64,000 nt of DNA from Carya illinoinensis (lineage: Eukaryota; Streptophyta; Magnoliopsida; Fagales; Juglandaceae), in assembly GCF_018687715.1 (NCBI RefSeq), contig NC_056754.1, forward strand, positions 19,019,501 through 19,083,500. Direction: 5' to 3'. The translations under genes and the position numbers were made by a program. Within the stretch, counting starts at the first letter, position 1; the number at the start of each line of letters is the position of its first letter. This document shows, piece after piece, positions 53,150 through 64,000 of this stretch. The notes beneath the pieces are model-generated. The model saw only the letters and a program-made list of their open reading frames with translations, searched no databases and was not told where the DNA came from.

Positions 53150-53935
53150 TTTTTTAATTCAAATAGAGTTACAATCAGAGCCACAAGTGGCTAAAGAAAA
53201 TCAGGGATTTCCTCAGTTAAAACAGTATCAACAATGAGACCTAGAGTTGCCTTGGTAAGACAATGAGCAATCTGATTGCCTTCTCTATTTACAAAAACTT
53301 ACATTCCAAGCAACCATAATTGACAAAACAGATATGTTGTCTTCCACAAATTGGCCCTAGTGATTTTGATTTCTTGATAAAGCCATAATGGCAAATAGTG
53401 ATACAACCATAATGGCATCTACTATTTGTTTTGCATCACATTCCTATTGGAATGACATCGTAATGGCTATATTAGGAAGTCTACTATTTGATTTAGACTT
53501 TATCGAAAACTTCTTAGGAGAATGCCAAGTATTAATAATAGATGGTCTTTTTCCAATGTTGGGTTGTGTTTCCTCCTAGAGAGTAATGAAAATCCTTCCA
53601 ACTTATTTCTGTTTCCATAACTAGATGAGTAGGATGTTGGAACTTATCATCAAAAACAAATTTATTCCTGCGGTGCAAAATCAACCTAGCTAGAATAGAC
53701 ATAAGATTTAGATATGAAGAATTAAGCCTCATTGACAACAAAGAAAACAGTTCAGAAAAACTCCCACCAAGAGTCAAAGATTTTTGTAGACCACCTCTCG
53801 AACAAGAACTCCATACACCTGAAAAGGAAGGACATTCCCATAAGATATGCATGGTAGTTTCCTTAGCTAAATTACATATTGGATAAATAGAGGTTTGCAA
53901 AATATTCCTTCAATATAAAAGACTTCGAGTAGGCA
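53150..53935 (-). mobile_element. LINE 3' fragment
   Basis: The minus-strand frame 53900-53532 carries a reverse-transcriptase zinc-binding region (PICNLAKETTMHILWECPSFSGVW) and LARLILHRRNKFVFDDKFQHP, followed by RNase H-like scraps (GNQIAHCLTKATLG-like near 53240) and an A-rich end near 53150. Related to the LINE at 39385 but separate. No clear target duplication. Confidence 0.72.
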
Positions 53936-54717
53936 TATAAATTAGATTAGATTCAATGCACACTATATCCAATTACAATAAAAGTAATATCCAAATAATT
54001 ATTCACCGACACGATGAAAATAATTATTCACATGGATCTTAGAGTTTACAAGTTTTCTTTTCCTCCTTGTAATATCCAATCAACATAGTTGATTTGTCCA
54101 TCATTCATTGTTTATGCATATAAACAATGTAAAAGTCTTAAAAATGCATGCAAACATGCACAATATTGTAAGTAAGCCTATTTATTATGTATTTGTAAAT
54201 ATAAGACTACATGCATTTTATTTATTAGAAAATATGAATTACAAAATTTTTTTTAATAATAAAATACGATTATAATATTAGATTAGGTACGGAATGAATC
54301 TGAACCCAAACAGATAACCAACTCTTAATTGGGCATGTATGAGCCAGATCCATGCAAGGTCCTCTTATGGGTCTAATATAACCTTCCTGGTCATCTTGGG
54401 TATTGTGGTTCTGGAGATTTTTTACTGATTTCTAAAAGATATTTTCTTATTTCCACATAAATCTTGTATATAATTTTGTGATGCCATGGATTGGCTATGT
54501 ACTTGTTGTTTGGTTTTCGAGAAAATGTATTGTGGAAGGAAGCGATGTTTTCCTCTATTTTATTTTAATCTCAATATTTTTCCTTGTTCATAGTATTTTT
54601 CTCTTTTTTCTTTTAATCTTAGCATTCTTGTAGAGATCAATATGATGGAAATTGTAGATAAGATTGGAAGTTGAAGCTTTGATCAGTATGGGTACAAGGC
54701 CTCTTTGCCGATGAAGA
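53936..54717. other. Intergenic spacer
   Basis: AT-rich, with no coding region or clear repeat recognised. Confidence 0.4.
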
Positions 54718-54885
54718 AGAATGCAGTATTTTTAGTTGCGCAGTCGTGGACTGCGTAAGTACCGTGCAATCATTTTGAAAAAGAGTGGATTTTTTTTTTT
54801 AATTTATGTAGGTCTCATATTTATTCACTTTTTTAAAATGGATTGCATGACACTTGCATAATCCAGGACTGTAAATATCATTTCT
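54718..54885. mobile_element. MITE, same family as 15933-16112
   Basis: Arms CGTGGACTGCGTAAGTACCG (left) and CCTGGATTATGCAAGTGTCA (right, reverse complement) continue alike through GCAATCATTTT and AAAAAAGTG for about 45 bp. Outer ends read AATGCAGTATTT and AATGATATTTA. Confidence 0.62.
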
Positions 54886-55329
54886 TATTAAAATATATGA
54901 CAACTAGACAGAAATGGCCATTTCTCTACCAAGTCAGCCTAGCTATCTCACAAACAATTCGATCAACTTTCAAGACAGTTCTGGTCCTCCATCTCTCAAC
55001 AAGCCAATGCAATAAGCTGTGTCCTCAAATATCCAAGAATGTTTACAAACATCATTCCTATATATATATATTATACATACATATATATACATATGTATAT
55101 ATATATTATTTATACAACTATGTATACCAGGATATATAATATAATATAATTAATATATAATAGAATAAATATTAGTAATCAAATGCATGGAGTGCAGAAA
55201 ATAAGGGCATGTGGTACAACCGTCCTTAATTCATGAATAAAATTAAAGAACAATATATGATAAAATCAACTTCATTAAAAGCATAATATTTTCAAGGAAA
55301 TTAATTCTCAAATGATTGAAAGGCAGGAG

Positions 55330-55915
55330 ACATGGAAAAGAGTTTACAAGAGAGAGTATTTGAGAGTGACGAGAGAGAGAAGGACTGAGAATGACTTCAG
55401 ATGGAACATTCTAAATGCCTTTCCTTACTTACAAACTACCTATTTATAGATACCAAAATAGTAACTTACAATAATATTACTAACATGTACAGTGACTCCA
55501 ATAACTCATACACAGTAAATAGGCAGCTACATTTATTAAACGTTGGCGGCTAGACAAGTGGATGATTTTTGACTGATGGGCATTTTGAACAGTGTTCTGA
55601 TAATGAACAAAAGTGACAATAATCTTTTAGAATTACATAATTTGAGGGTTATAATTTGCCAGTTCCAGTTCGAACGGATCTTGAGAATCTATCATCTGCC
55701 AGGGATAATATGGTGAGTGGTCATGAGAATGAGATGCCTGTTGAGATGGAGATGCCTGTTGTAATGGCGATGATTTTGTCTGCTGTGCTGGAAATAATTT
55801 GACTTGATGGTCTTCTTCTTCATCACTGTCCGAGACTTGTGACATTGTCTCAGCTAATTTTTTCAAATCTTTTTTATTGGTAATTGTTGCTAATTGAGCT
55901 TGAAATCTGCTTCTC
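55330..55915 (-). mobile_element. Pararetrovirus-like 3' fragment: reading-frame end plus TATA promoter
   Basis: On the minus strand an open frame of about 90 codons ends at 55633. It has an acidic SDSDEEEDH patch, then Gln/Ser-rich repeats (LQQASPSQQASHS) and ends in DSQDPFELELANYNPQIM. It is followed, after about 180 bp, by TATAAATA (55448-55441) and a leader with CTTCTCTCTCTCG-type pyrimidine repeats, as in the 35S-type promoter region of Caulimoviridae. The protein is not recognised with certainty; no polymerase remains here. An unrelated LTR fragment is the alternative. Confidence 0.38.
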
Positions 55916-56016
55916 TAAACTAGATCATATGTATGTATGGTGAATTGCATGGGACGTATTATCAGTGAGAGCTAGCCAAGTTTGAAAGCTTCCATCCATG
56001 GGCAAATGAGGATAAT

Positions 56017-57741
56017 TGGTGCAGATCCAAATTGATATATATCAATATCAATTACTTTCTTCAAAATTATTCAGAATAATATTAATTATTTTTTTCCAAA
56101 TCATATATTTATGTTCATTCTTATCTTGTTAGTAAATATTTAGTTTCAAGTTTGGAAGTGATTCTGAATTTGATTTTGACCAAATATTTGGTGGGATTCT
56201 TATTTATTTATGTACTAGTTTCTCATACAATAACTTAGGTTTTTCTATTTTTAGAAAAATTTTCATAATTTTGAATTTTGGAGTTATTTAAATCTGGCTT
56301 GTGGGTTTCATAAAATAATTTCAAATTTTATTATTAATCAATATTATTCAGAGTTTTTCTCTGTGTTTTGGGTGATTATCTTTTTTTTCTTCTTGTTAAT
56401 TATTTGTTGAAACTACTCGTCAAAATCAATCTAAATTATGCCTGGCATCAGTTGACATTAGAGCTTTAGCATCTTTCTTGGGGTGATCTCATCAGTTTTC
56501 ATGGCTGGTGGTCGTAGTCGTCGTGAGCAGGTTCTGAATGAGGAAGTCTTGCATCATAATCTTAGCGTTCAGGATGTGATAATTGAGGATTTGCAGAGTT
56601 AACCAAGTGTCTAAAGATGCAGGATATCGGTGATTGTAAGATGGAAGATCACGATTTCTATTATGATTCCAGTTTTGAGAACTCTTATCACAATCGTGCT
56701 CTATTCTAGGCATACCAAAGTCAGGAGGAGTGTCATGGGGACCTCCATTTTAGAGTTGTTTCACTAGAATTTCCCGGTACTCTTTTGGCTGAAGGTTTCG
56801 TTGATTTATTGCATGAGGTTGAGTGGATTTACTACTCCGATAAAGAAGAGTTTGAGGATAAACATTCTTCTATAGGGTAGAACTCCATACCAATCTACGA
56901 TACCTATCTTGATGAAGATAACCTAGTTGATGATGTAACTATTTCTATTGAAACATAAAAGACTTGAAAAAAGAAAATGGTAGTAAAATTTTGAAATTTG
57001 AAGATTGTGAAACAACTTTTCAGACAATTAACTGTATTGATTTTCTTGGAGTTGAAGAATTTTTTTTTTTTCAAATTCTCCTATGCAAAATAATTGTTTT
57101 TGGATTTGAGATGTGGGAAAAAAAAAAACTTAAATTTGTAATATAAGATGTTCAATATTATTTTATTTCGAACTGATCAAATCAACTTTAGTTTTTCCAT
57201 GATTATCGAGAAAATACAACAAAAGAAAATAAAGATTGGTCTAATTGGACATCCAAAAGATTGAGGCAATAAAGTTTAGAATTCGAGGGTGAATTCTCTC
57301 CAACCTGGTGAGAATGGTGCAGATCTAAATTGATATGAGATATCAATTATTTTCTCCAAAATTATTTAGAATAGAATTAGTTATTTTTTTCCAAATCATA
57401 TATTTATGCTCATTGTTATCTTGATAGTAAATATTTAGTTTCAAGTTTGGAAATGATTCTGGATTTGATTTTGATCAAATATTTGGTAGGATTCTTATTT
57501 ATTTATATATTAATTTCTTATACAATAATTTAGATTTTTCTATTTTAAGAAAAGTCTTCATAATTTTAAATTTTGCAACTATTTAAATCCGGCTTGTGGG
57601 TTTCATAAAATAATTTTATATTTTATTATTAATCAATATTATTAAGAGTTTTTCTATGTTTTGGGCGATTTTCTTGAATTCTTCTTATGAATTACTTGTT
57701 GAAACTTGTCTGTAGAATAATCGTTATTCTTTCTGGCATCA
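56017..57741 (+). mobile_element. Short Ty3/Gypsy element with gag remnant only (TR-GAG type)
   Basis: LTRs 56017-56450 (434 bp) and 57315-57741 (427 bp) both start TGGTGCAGATC and end CTGGCATCA, flanked by the 5-bp duplication ataat (56012-56016, 57742-57746). The 864-bp interior starts with a degenerate initiator-Met primer site (TTGACATTAGAGC) and holds a Ty3 gag start (MAGGRSRREQVLNEEVLHHNLSVQDVIIEDLQ, from 56501) and a later LLAEGFVDLLHEVEW block (near 56790), both stopped. A GAGGGTGAATTCTCTCC stretch precedes the 3' LTR. There is no protease, RT or integrase. LTR divergence is clearly greater than in the Copia element. Confidence 0.87.
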
Positions 57742-57837
57742 ATAATCATAGCAGCCGAGTTAAAAAACAAAATGTTGAAGAAGTAGAAAGTATGAGAATA
57801 AATTTCAGCAACTATATAAGATGCGAAGATTTTCCTG

Positions 57838-58035
57838 GTTTGGATTGGGAAGTGATCTCACTTCATCTTATTTCATCATTACAATTTTTTCAATTTTTCA
57901 TAAAAAATATAATAAACAATTCAACTTTTTCAAATCCTAATTCAACTTTTTTCAAATCTCAAAACAATAATAACAATATTTTATTTTACTTTTATCTTTC
58001 ATTTAAAACTATCTCATCTCTAAATCTAAACAAAC
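57838..58035. mobile_element. MITE, PIF/Harbinger-like family
   Basis: Left end GTTTGGATTGGGAAGTGATC and right end (reverse complement GTTTGTTTAGATTTAGAGAT) flank an interior with CATCATTACAATTTTTTCAA and AACAATTCAACTTTTTC, as in 31532-31750. Confidence 0.62.
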
Positions 58036-58512
58036 TTTTTCAGTCTAACTATATCCTAAAGTATTATTATACCGCTTCTCTCTTCTACGCTAGCCGGTAA
58101 ATACCTCAAGCTTTCTAATTTTGTATCGTGTAGTGACCAAATTAAAGGCTCAAACTCTCTGATCTTGTAATGCTTCAATGACTAATACAAGACCCTTAAT
58201 TTATAGGTAGATAATTAATTTGGCATGCGTTTAGAACTTTCTCACAATCTTGCACATCATGACTTCAATTAATGACTAGAGAATAAAAAGTTATATCCCT
58301 GAATTTAGTTAATAGGCTAGAGAACACAAATTTTCTACCAGACTAGAACACAAATTCCGCAAGCCTAAGCAATACTTGCTTCTTCTATTGTAAGAACTCA
58401 TTTAATGCTAAAATCTCTTCATCTTGTTAACAAAAAAAGACAGGATAGTCAACAACATTCGTCATAGCTAACAAACTTGAGAGAATCTAGCTAGCTTGAT
58501 GAACACGATCAT
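58036..58512. other. Short spacer
   Basis: No coding region or repeat recognised between the MITE and the solo LTR. Confidence 0.4.
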
Positions 58513-60699
58513 TGTAACACTAGGGCCCAGCCAAGCCCGCTTTCTAAATTTTTCTGGCGTTTGTTTTTAAGAAAATGTCCAAGCCCGTAAGATCTTGTGC
58601 CAGACTCCTCTTCTTGCACGGCTCCATCATGTCAGTTTCCACTCCATGCATTTTATTCCTACTACTTTCTTGGCAACAACTTGTATAATGGATTGATAGT
58701 CAATAAGCAGTTGGGCATCACTTTTTTTTTTTTTTTTTTTTTTTCAAACTAAGGTTGCCTTCATCGTGTCCTTTTCCTCCGCATGCACATCTTCCATTAA
58801 GGTATACGATGTCACCATATATATATATGCACATTACTGGGACTCATGCATGCATGTGTTAATCATCCTCAGCTCGAGACTACATTACCGCTGATCCTCC
58901 TCACCACAGAAGGCCAAACCGAGACCTTTACCCCACCACCACCTTAAGGAAGCCTCTGCCAAGCTCCATGCACGGCATCTAACAACGCAGACCCACATCA
59001 ACTTGGGAGAAACCAGCGTGATGAGGTATCCCATGCACAACAGAAGCCACCGACGCCACTACCCAGCTACTTGAACCAACGCATGCCCAAGACCAAGTCC
59101 TTCTTTGCGAAGATTATGTCCAGTACGCCACCACCCCGCATCTAAAGGAAACCTAGCCGTTTGTCCCCTGTTTTAGCCCCTGAAAACAGAGAACAACAGC
59201 CCAGTGCTCATCTTGTTTGGAGCCACCACAAGGCGCCAGCCCCCTCCAGGTTGTTACCACTGGCACAGAAAACTTCGACGAGCACTCCACACCGCTCCAA
59301 GTTCGTCGTGTCCCTCTCGTGCTCAGCTGCTCATCTTGCCGGCACAACCATCGCATTTGCTTAGCTCCATCGCAACTCCTCTCGGTGATGATTAATAATT
59401 GTTCAACGTTGATGAGGAAATCCTTCTGAAAGGCTTAGAGGGCCAATTAAGTAGTATTCCTAAGCTAGACTTTGCATAAAAAGAAAAGTGAATTGAGATT
59501 GATTTCGAAAATGTGCATGATATGTTTTGAAAAGAAAATGTGAAAAACAACCTCAGTTACGTATTTTTGTATTACTCATGAAATCTATATGAAAGAGGAA
59601 AATATTTTCTGACTTGACTGGTGTAGACATGAGCAACATTTTAATGTTTCTAATCGAAATGTGAAAAAGAGCGAATATGATATTTGAGAATTTTGTACAT
59701 GTTATATGAAAATGTTTTGGATCTGTTTTGATCATATGGAAATGATATGAATATGTTCAACACATGGTTTGATATGATATGCATATGAAAAACCTTTGGC
59801 ATGACTTACCTATTTTCGTTTTGATTCTGATTTTGATTCTGGTTTTGATATGATGATCTTGGTTCACGTAATATATTTGGTACTAACATGATATGATACG
59901 ATATAAGTGCACTCACTTTGGAAGCGAAGTGCACTAGACTTTGGAAGCAAAGTGGTCTAGTGCACTTTGCTTCCAAAGTGGTCTTTTATGTGTGCACATT
60001 TGAGACTCTGATAATGAATAAGGGGAAGTTTCATAATATGTTACTGTCTAGTTTGGCCACCGGGGATAGCAAAACCCTACCACGGGGGTTAAACTTAATA
60101 TATAATATGATACGATATAATAAGATGAAGATGTTTAGTCATGTTAGGCCAAAGTGTCTTTGAATATGAACAGTTTTCATGTATATGAATAGTTTATGAA
60201 ATAGCGCTCTGATATTTTGATAGCATGTTTTTGGGATATATATTCTGAAAATGAAATGTTTTATTACTGCATATCGAATTATCTGAAAAGGCCAATAATT
60301 ACATACTAGTATATGTGCTTTACTTATTGAGTTGTTGATAACTCATCTCTTATCGTTACAATATTTTCAAATATTTTAGATGATTCAGCTGAGGATCAAG
60401 AATATAAAGCATGTATCAGGCCACGTGATTATTGAGGAATAAGTACAAAGAGGGTTCTTTGGTTATGGGAGCATTTTATTCAATAGTTATGTTTTGCTTA
60501 GTTGATTGGGTATTTTGGAAGGTTGAGGTTTATTTTGAAATTTTGTGGTGTTCTAGATTATTCATATTGGAGTAGTTAATTTGAAATAGCAAGTTGTATG
60601 TGTCATTGAAAACTTTGGAGTCTATGACTATATGATTGAGACATTATTTTGAGTGATAAGTAGTAACTCTCCGACCCATTTGGAACTAGGGGCGTTACA
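58513..60699 (+). mobile_element. Long Ty3/Gypsy-like solo LTR (2.2 kb)
   Basis: Begins TGTAACACTAGGGCCC and ends CTCCGACCCATTTGGAACTA followed by GGGGCGTTACA; flanks atcat and agcat agree at four of five bases, consistent with an old 5-bp duplication. Text near the end (GTAACTCTCCGACCC) and the mid-element CCCTACCACGGGGGTTAAAC resemble long Ty3 LTRs of woody plants as I recall them. The 5' part (58860-59370) is GC-rich with overlapping spurious frames on both strands; the 3' part is AT-rich with a strong hairpin. No internal domain or second LTR is present. Confidence 0.6.
59914..59980. repeat. 26-bp stem, 15-nt loop hairpin in the solo LTR
   Basis: Arm 59914-59939 (CACTTTGGAAGCGAAGTGCA ...) and arm 59955-59980 are inverted copies with 25 of 26 bases paired. 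The loop itself repeats TTTGGAAGCAAAGTG, so the same motif occurs three times. Confidence 0.9.
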
Positions 60700-60904
60700 A
60701 GCATGATCTAATTACGTAGAAAAGGGAGCAATGAAGAGTAGCTTTAATGTACAAATAGCTACACAAGAAAGAGGAAGGGAGTGCCCAATAAATACCGCAG
60801 CTGTTTAACATAGTATATGCATGTACAAATTCATGATAATACTAGCTAGGTACATCATGTTACTAAAGTTTTGCCAAATGCAAAAGTGTTACTAGACCTT
60901 TATT

Positions 60905-61090
60905 ATCACAACTATTCTCATTTCATTTCATCTTATCTGATCATTACAATTTTATCAAATGTCCCAACAAAATAAAATAAACAATTAAATTTTACAAATT
61001 TCAAAATATATTATTCAATTTATATTAAAAAATATATTCTGAAATATTTTATTCAACTTTTAACTTTTATCTTAATTCATCTTAATTTGC
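60905..61090. mobile_element. MITE, PIF/Harbinger-like family, ends worn
   Basis: Interior TCATTTCATCTTATCTGATC, ATTACAATTTTATCAAAT and AATAAACAATTAAATTTTAC match the MITEs at 31532 and 57838. It lies just downstream of the ABCG stop codon, so it may fall in or near its 3'UTR. Confidence 0.55.
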
Positions 61091-61213
61091 TGCACGAATG
61101 TAGAGCTTGAAAAAAAAAAAAAACCTCATGAGAAAAGGTAAAATTTTTTTGTAGTGAACAAATGAGGCCGCTTTGAATCCAGATGCAGATGGGTTGTCTA
61201 CGATCTATTCTGA

Positions 61214-62629
61214 CTATTTGTGAGGTAGAGCTGCAAGAACTTTAATAAGCGGCTTAACCTTCTCTACGCTCTTTATAATTCCCCAAAACATAAGCCTATA
61301 TAGAACCACCATTCCCAGCAAAATAACAATATCAATCCACTTGGAGTAGCCCATCTCTACTTGCCAAATACTTCTCAAGATTTCTTCACCAGTGATCGTT
61401 GGCGGTCCTCCTGCTTGGTTATTTGGGAATGTTAATCCTTCAAACTCATTTTTGTAGAATCCTTGGTTTGCATACTTGTGGAATGCAATGTGATACATTG
61501 GGTATCTCCAGAAAGGCTTGGGAAGATCATCAGGCAGCCGGAAGAAACCTCCATTCAACATCATCACGCCCTGTATTCCGGCACCAGTAATGATTCCCAT
61601 CAAAAAATCCGGCACTATACTCGCAACCATCATCATCAAGCTTTCCACCAACATCGTGCACACGAAGAGTAGCAATACGAAGTAGGCAAAGTGTTCGAAG
61701 CTCTTTTGAAGACCAACAGGGAAATAAGCTATTGCTCCTGGAACTATGGAGATGAGAAGCAAGTAAGGAATGGAAGAAAATGTGTTTCCCATCACAAAAG
61801 CCCCAACACCGTAGTGCCCGTTCAATCTTTCTCGCCCAAAGATCTGACATGTAGAAAGATTCAGGGTCGAAGTAAATCCAAATATTGCTACGTATGTAGC
61901 ATAAATTATGTTGTATATGAACAAGATATGATAATTCACCTTCATGTCCTCTACAAATGAAGGAAATCCACCGATTGCCATAAAAGTCAGAAAGGCCGCA
62001 ACAAACATCAACATTGAACCTCTAGCCTATAATTTTTCAAGTAGTCATGTCTAGTGAGATAAGGATGTGCCGAACCATCATTTTCTAATAATCATGAATT
62101 AACTTCAAGGTTTCTGATGATTCATAACACATGAGATGTATAGCTAGGGCATTATTCCAGCTGGATATATATTTTCGCCAATTACCTGTATTGAGCCATA
62201 GTTGGAGCCAATGTCATGGAAGATAGTCCCGACACATAAACACAATGCAATGTAGATTGCAAGGCGAAGCCAGTAATAGCCTAGATCACGATACATGTTC
62301 ACAAACGATCTCCTTGTCAGAACTTGACACTGGGTAATGAAGCTTGCTTGGCTTCCCTTCTCCAGAGTTCCTCCTTTCTACAAAACAAAGAAGCTACCTC
62401 ATCATCAAATCTTTCTATTCCATCTTCTTTTTCATAATTTTTGTTGAGGAGAAAATTTTTGAACAGTTGGAGTCGTCATTAATAAATATGATTAAATTGT
62501 TTACCTGTTGGCATATTTTAGATACCAGCTGCTGAAGTTGATGGTAAGTCTCGGATGATTTGTATGAGTTGACGAGAATATTAATAGCTTCCTCGGTGCT
62601 TGTTGTGGTACGAGATCCTTGTTCGATGT

Positions 62630-62672
<43 letters not shown>

Positions 62673-63999
62673 GATATGTATAACCAATGTTTCCTCCCTG
62701 ACGATTATCTTCAAGAAGGGGATGATAACGAGCTAGAAAATAATGCTTACCGAATCAAAATCCTTGTTGATAGTTCTAAGGTAGTGATCAGATGGGTTTC
62801 TCAGAGTTGGGCATGGGAAGCCATTTGAAGCAAAAAACTGCATATATGTACAATTCGTAAAATTATTCAGAAACTTTGTTCAGTGCTAAAGAGGTTCTAT
62901 TTCTACAGATGAATTCCATAAGATAAATATTGGCCATTTTGAGTTTACATATATTTTTTAAGGAAATATCGTACCTTTTCTGCCATTGAAGCTAGGCCAA
63001 AATAGACTGTCATTCCTGTAGAAAGGAGGCAGAGATTGCTGAAAAGCTCAAAAACTTCACTGCTGGGTTGATGGATGGATGCAACAACAGTCCTTCCATC
63101 TTGACGAGCTATCTTGACGATGCGGCTCATGACATGAAATGATGCTGCGCTGTCAAGCCCACTTGTTGGCTCGTCAAGGAAAAGGAGCTTTGGGCGGGTC
63201 AAAATCTCAATGCAAATGCTAACCCTTCTCATTTGCCCCCCACTTAGACCTTTTACATTCGAGCCTCCAATTCTCGTGTCCATGGAGCCTTGCAACCCCA
63301 TCTCCCTTATAGTCATCTCGGCCCTTTCCTTCTTCTCGGATCTCGACATTGAGTCCGGAAGTTGGAGCTGTGCAGAGTAGTACACAGCTTCCCGTACAGT
63401 TAGTGTTGTCATTAAGGTGTCATCTTGGGTAACGTACGCCTAAGTCATTCAAAATAAGATAAACCCTGGTCACAAAATTAATTAAAGGCCTAAAATCGAC
63501 GTTGATCTGCATTACAAATTTACACTCGACTTTTTCGTGTCTTTATTCATACCGAAGTTCCAAAAGCAAGGGTTTCTTTGCGTCCGTTTATCAAGATCTC
63601 CCCAGTTTGCTTTGTATTTGAACTTAACCTCCCTGCAATAATTAAGTTGCTTGTCATCAATACCTCCCATATCTCAATCAATGGAATTTAACCAGGTTTC
63701 CAAAACCGGCCCATGCATATTCTTCCTGTCTTCCATCGTATTTGGAGGGAAAAAAAGCAAACTATTGAGCATATATGTATGTATATAAAAATTTATATAT
63801 AGATATCCTTAATAAGAAAGAGAGGGAGAGGATGCATCAAAATTTTACCTGCCAAAGAGTCCAAAAGGGTTGATTTTCCAGAGCCAGAGGGACCCATGAT
63901 AGCCAATACCTTTCCCGGTTCCGCGTACCCCGTCAGCCCTTGGACTATTTGCCGGCGCCCACTTTTGCCATTGGGCACCGTCACCCACAGATCCTTCCA
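61214..63999 (-). CDS. ABCG: ABCG (white-brown complex) half-transporter, N-terminus outside window
   Basis: Eight exons, minus strand: 63999-63849, 63632-63553, 63439-62975, 62837-62751, 62630-62505, 62377-62186, 62026-61940, 61843-61214. GT-AG throughout and phases close to 605 aa; the first exon is open at the edge. Nucleotide-binding domain: Walker [10 protein letters not shown] (36-44), Q-loop YVTQDD (79-84), signature LSGGQ (142-146), Walker B LLFLDE (162-167), H-loop SIHQPSSE (His200). The six-helix membrane domain follows, from about [20 protein letters not shown] to the end ([24 protein letters not shown]). Plant ABCG half-transporters dimerise in the plasma membrane and export lipids, cutin or wax precursors or terpenoids; closest in my memory to ABCG1-like and ABCG11-15 proteins, substrate not inferable. 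No damage seen. Confidence 0.93.
62632..62668. repeat. (TA)n microsatellite at an ABCG splice acceptor
   Basis: About 37 bp of TA directly before the acceptor AG of the exon starting at 62630. It replaces the usual pyrimidine tract. Confidence 0.85.
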
Positions 64000-64000
64000 T

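Noticed and set aside
59153..59429. Four overlapping frames on both strands in a GC-rich block
   Set aside because: No family features, and the block lies within a probable solo LTR; GC-rich DNA lacks stops by chance.

Overview
The window looks like nuclear DNA of a woody eudicot. It has GT-AG introns, plastid-type N-termini, very AT-rich spacers full of small MITEs, and L1-type LINE, Copia, Ty3 and Helitron remnants. One MITE family (copies near 6.4, 31.5, 57.8 and 60.9 kb) reminds me of Fagales (walnut family) genomes; that is recollection, not a search. No tRNA, rRNA, CRISPR or prokaryotic operon was seen.

Four host genes can be built exon by exon with phases that close. (1) Minus strand, 1-6163: a plastid-targeted two-helix coiled-coil protein; exon 1 is 5498-6163, exon 2 is 1-96 and runs off the edge, and the 5.4-kb intron holds a LINE and a SINE. 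(2) Plus strand, 18910-23747: class II DAHP synthase, the first shikimate-pathway enzyme, complete in five exons (526 aa). (3) Minus strand, 32909-39198: a nuclear poly(A)-binding protein of the PABN type, complete in six exons (221 aa), with a LINE and a solo LTR in its introns. (4) Minus strand, 61214-63999: an ABCG half-transporter, eight exons visible, lacking only its N-terminus.

The rest is mostly mobile DNA. From 6.75 to 11.8 kb lies a decayed Helitron with a PIF1-type helicase and an RPA70-like gene. From 11.8 to 18.3 kb is AT-rich spacer. From 25568 to 30302 is a young Copia element (TSD tatat, LTRs about 99% alike) that has lost gag, carries a frameshift and a stop, and has Lys at the integrase catalytic Glu position. 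From 39.4 to 52.1 kb two near-full-length LINEs of opposite orientation sit beside the PABN promoter: one (39385-45416) has a 14-bp TSD, the other (45843-52080) a 15-bp TSD; the latter lies inside an older MITE-like element and carries an hAT-like element itself. From 53.1 to 60.7 kb are a LINE tail, a pararetrovirus-like 3' fragment with a TATA promoter, a gag-only Ty3 element (56017-57741) and a 2.2-kb Ty3 solo LTR (58513-60699).

The genes do not form a pathway together. The points most worth a second look are a SINE-head/LINE junction at exactly the SINE 5' end, a degenerate second copy of the PABN last exon in its 3'UTR, a second copy of the PABN promoter 13 kb away, a stop-free 96-nt ABCG intron, the RPA-bearing Helitron, and a 26-bp hairpin in the solo LTR. 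I did not find a convincing new biological system. All identities and counts are by eye.
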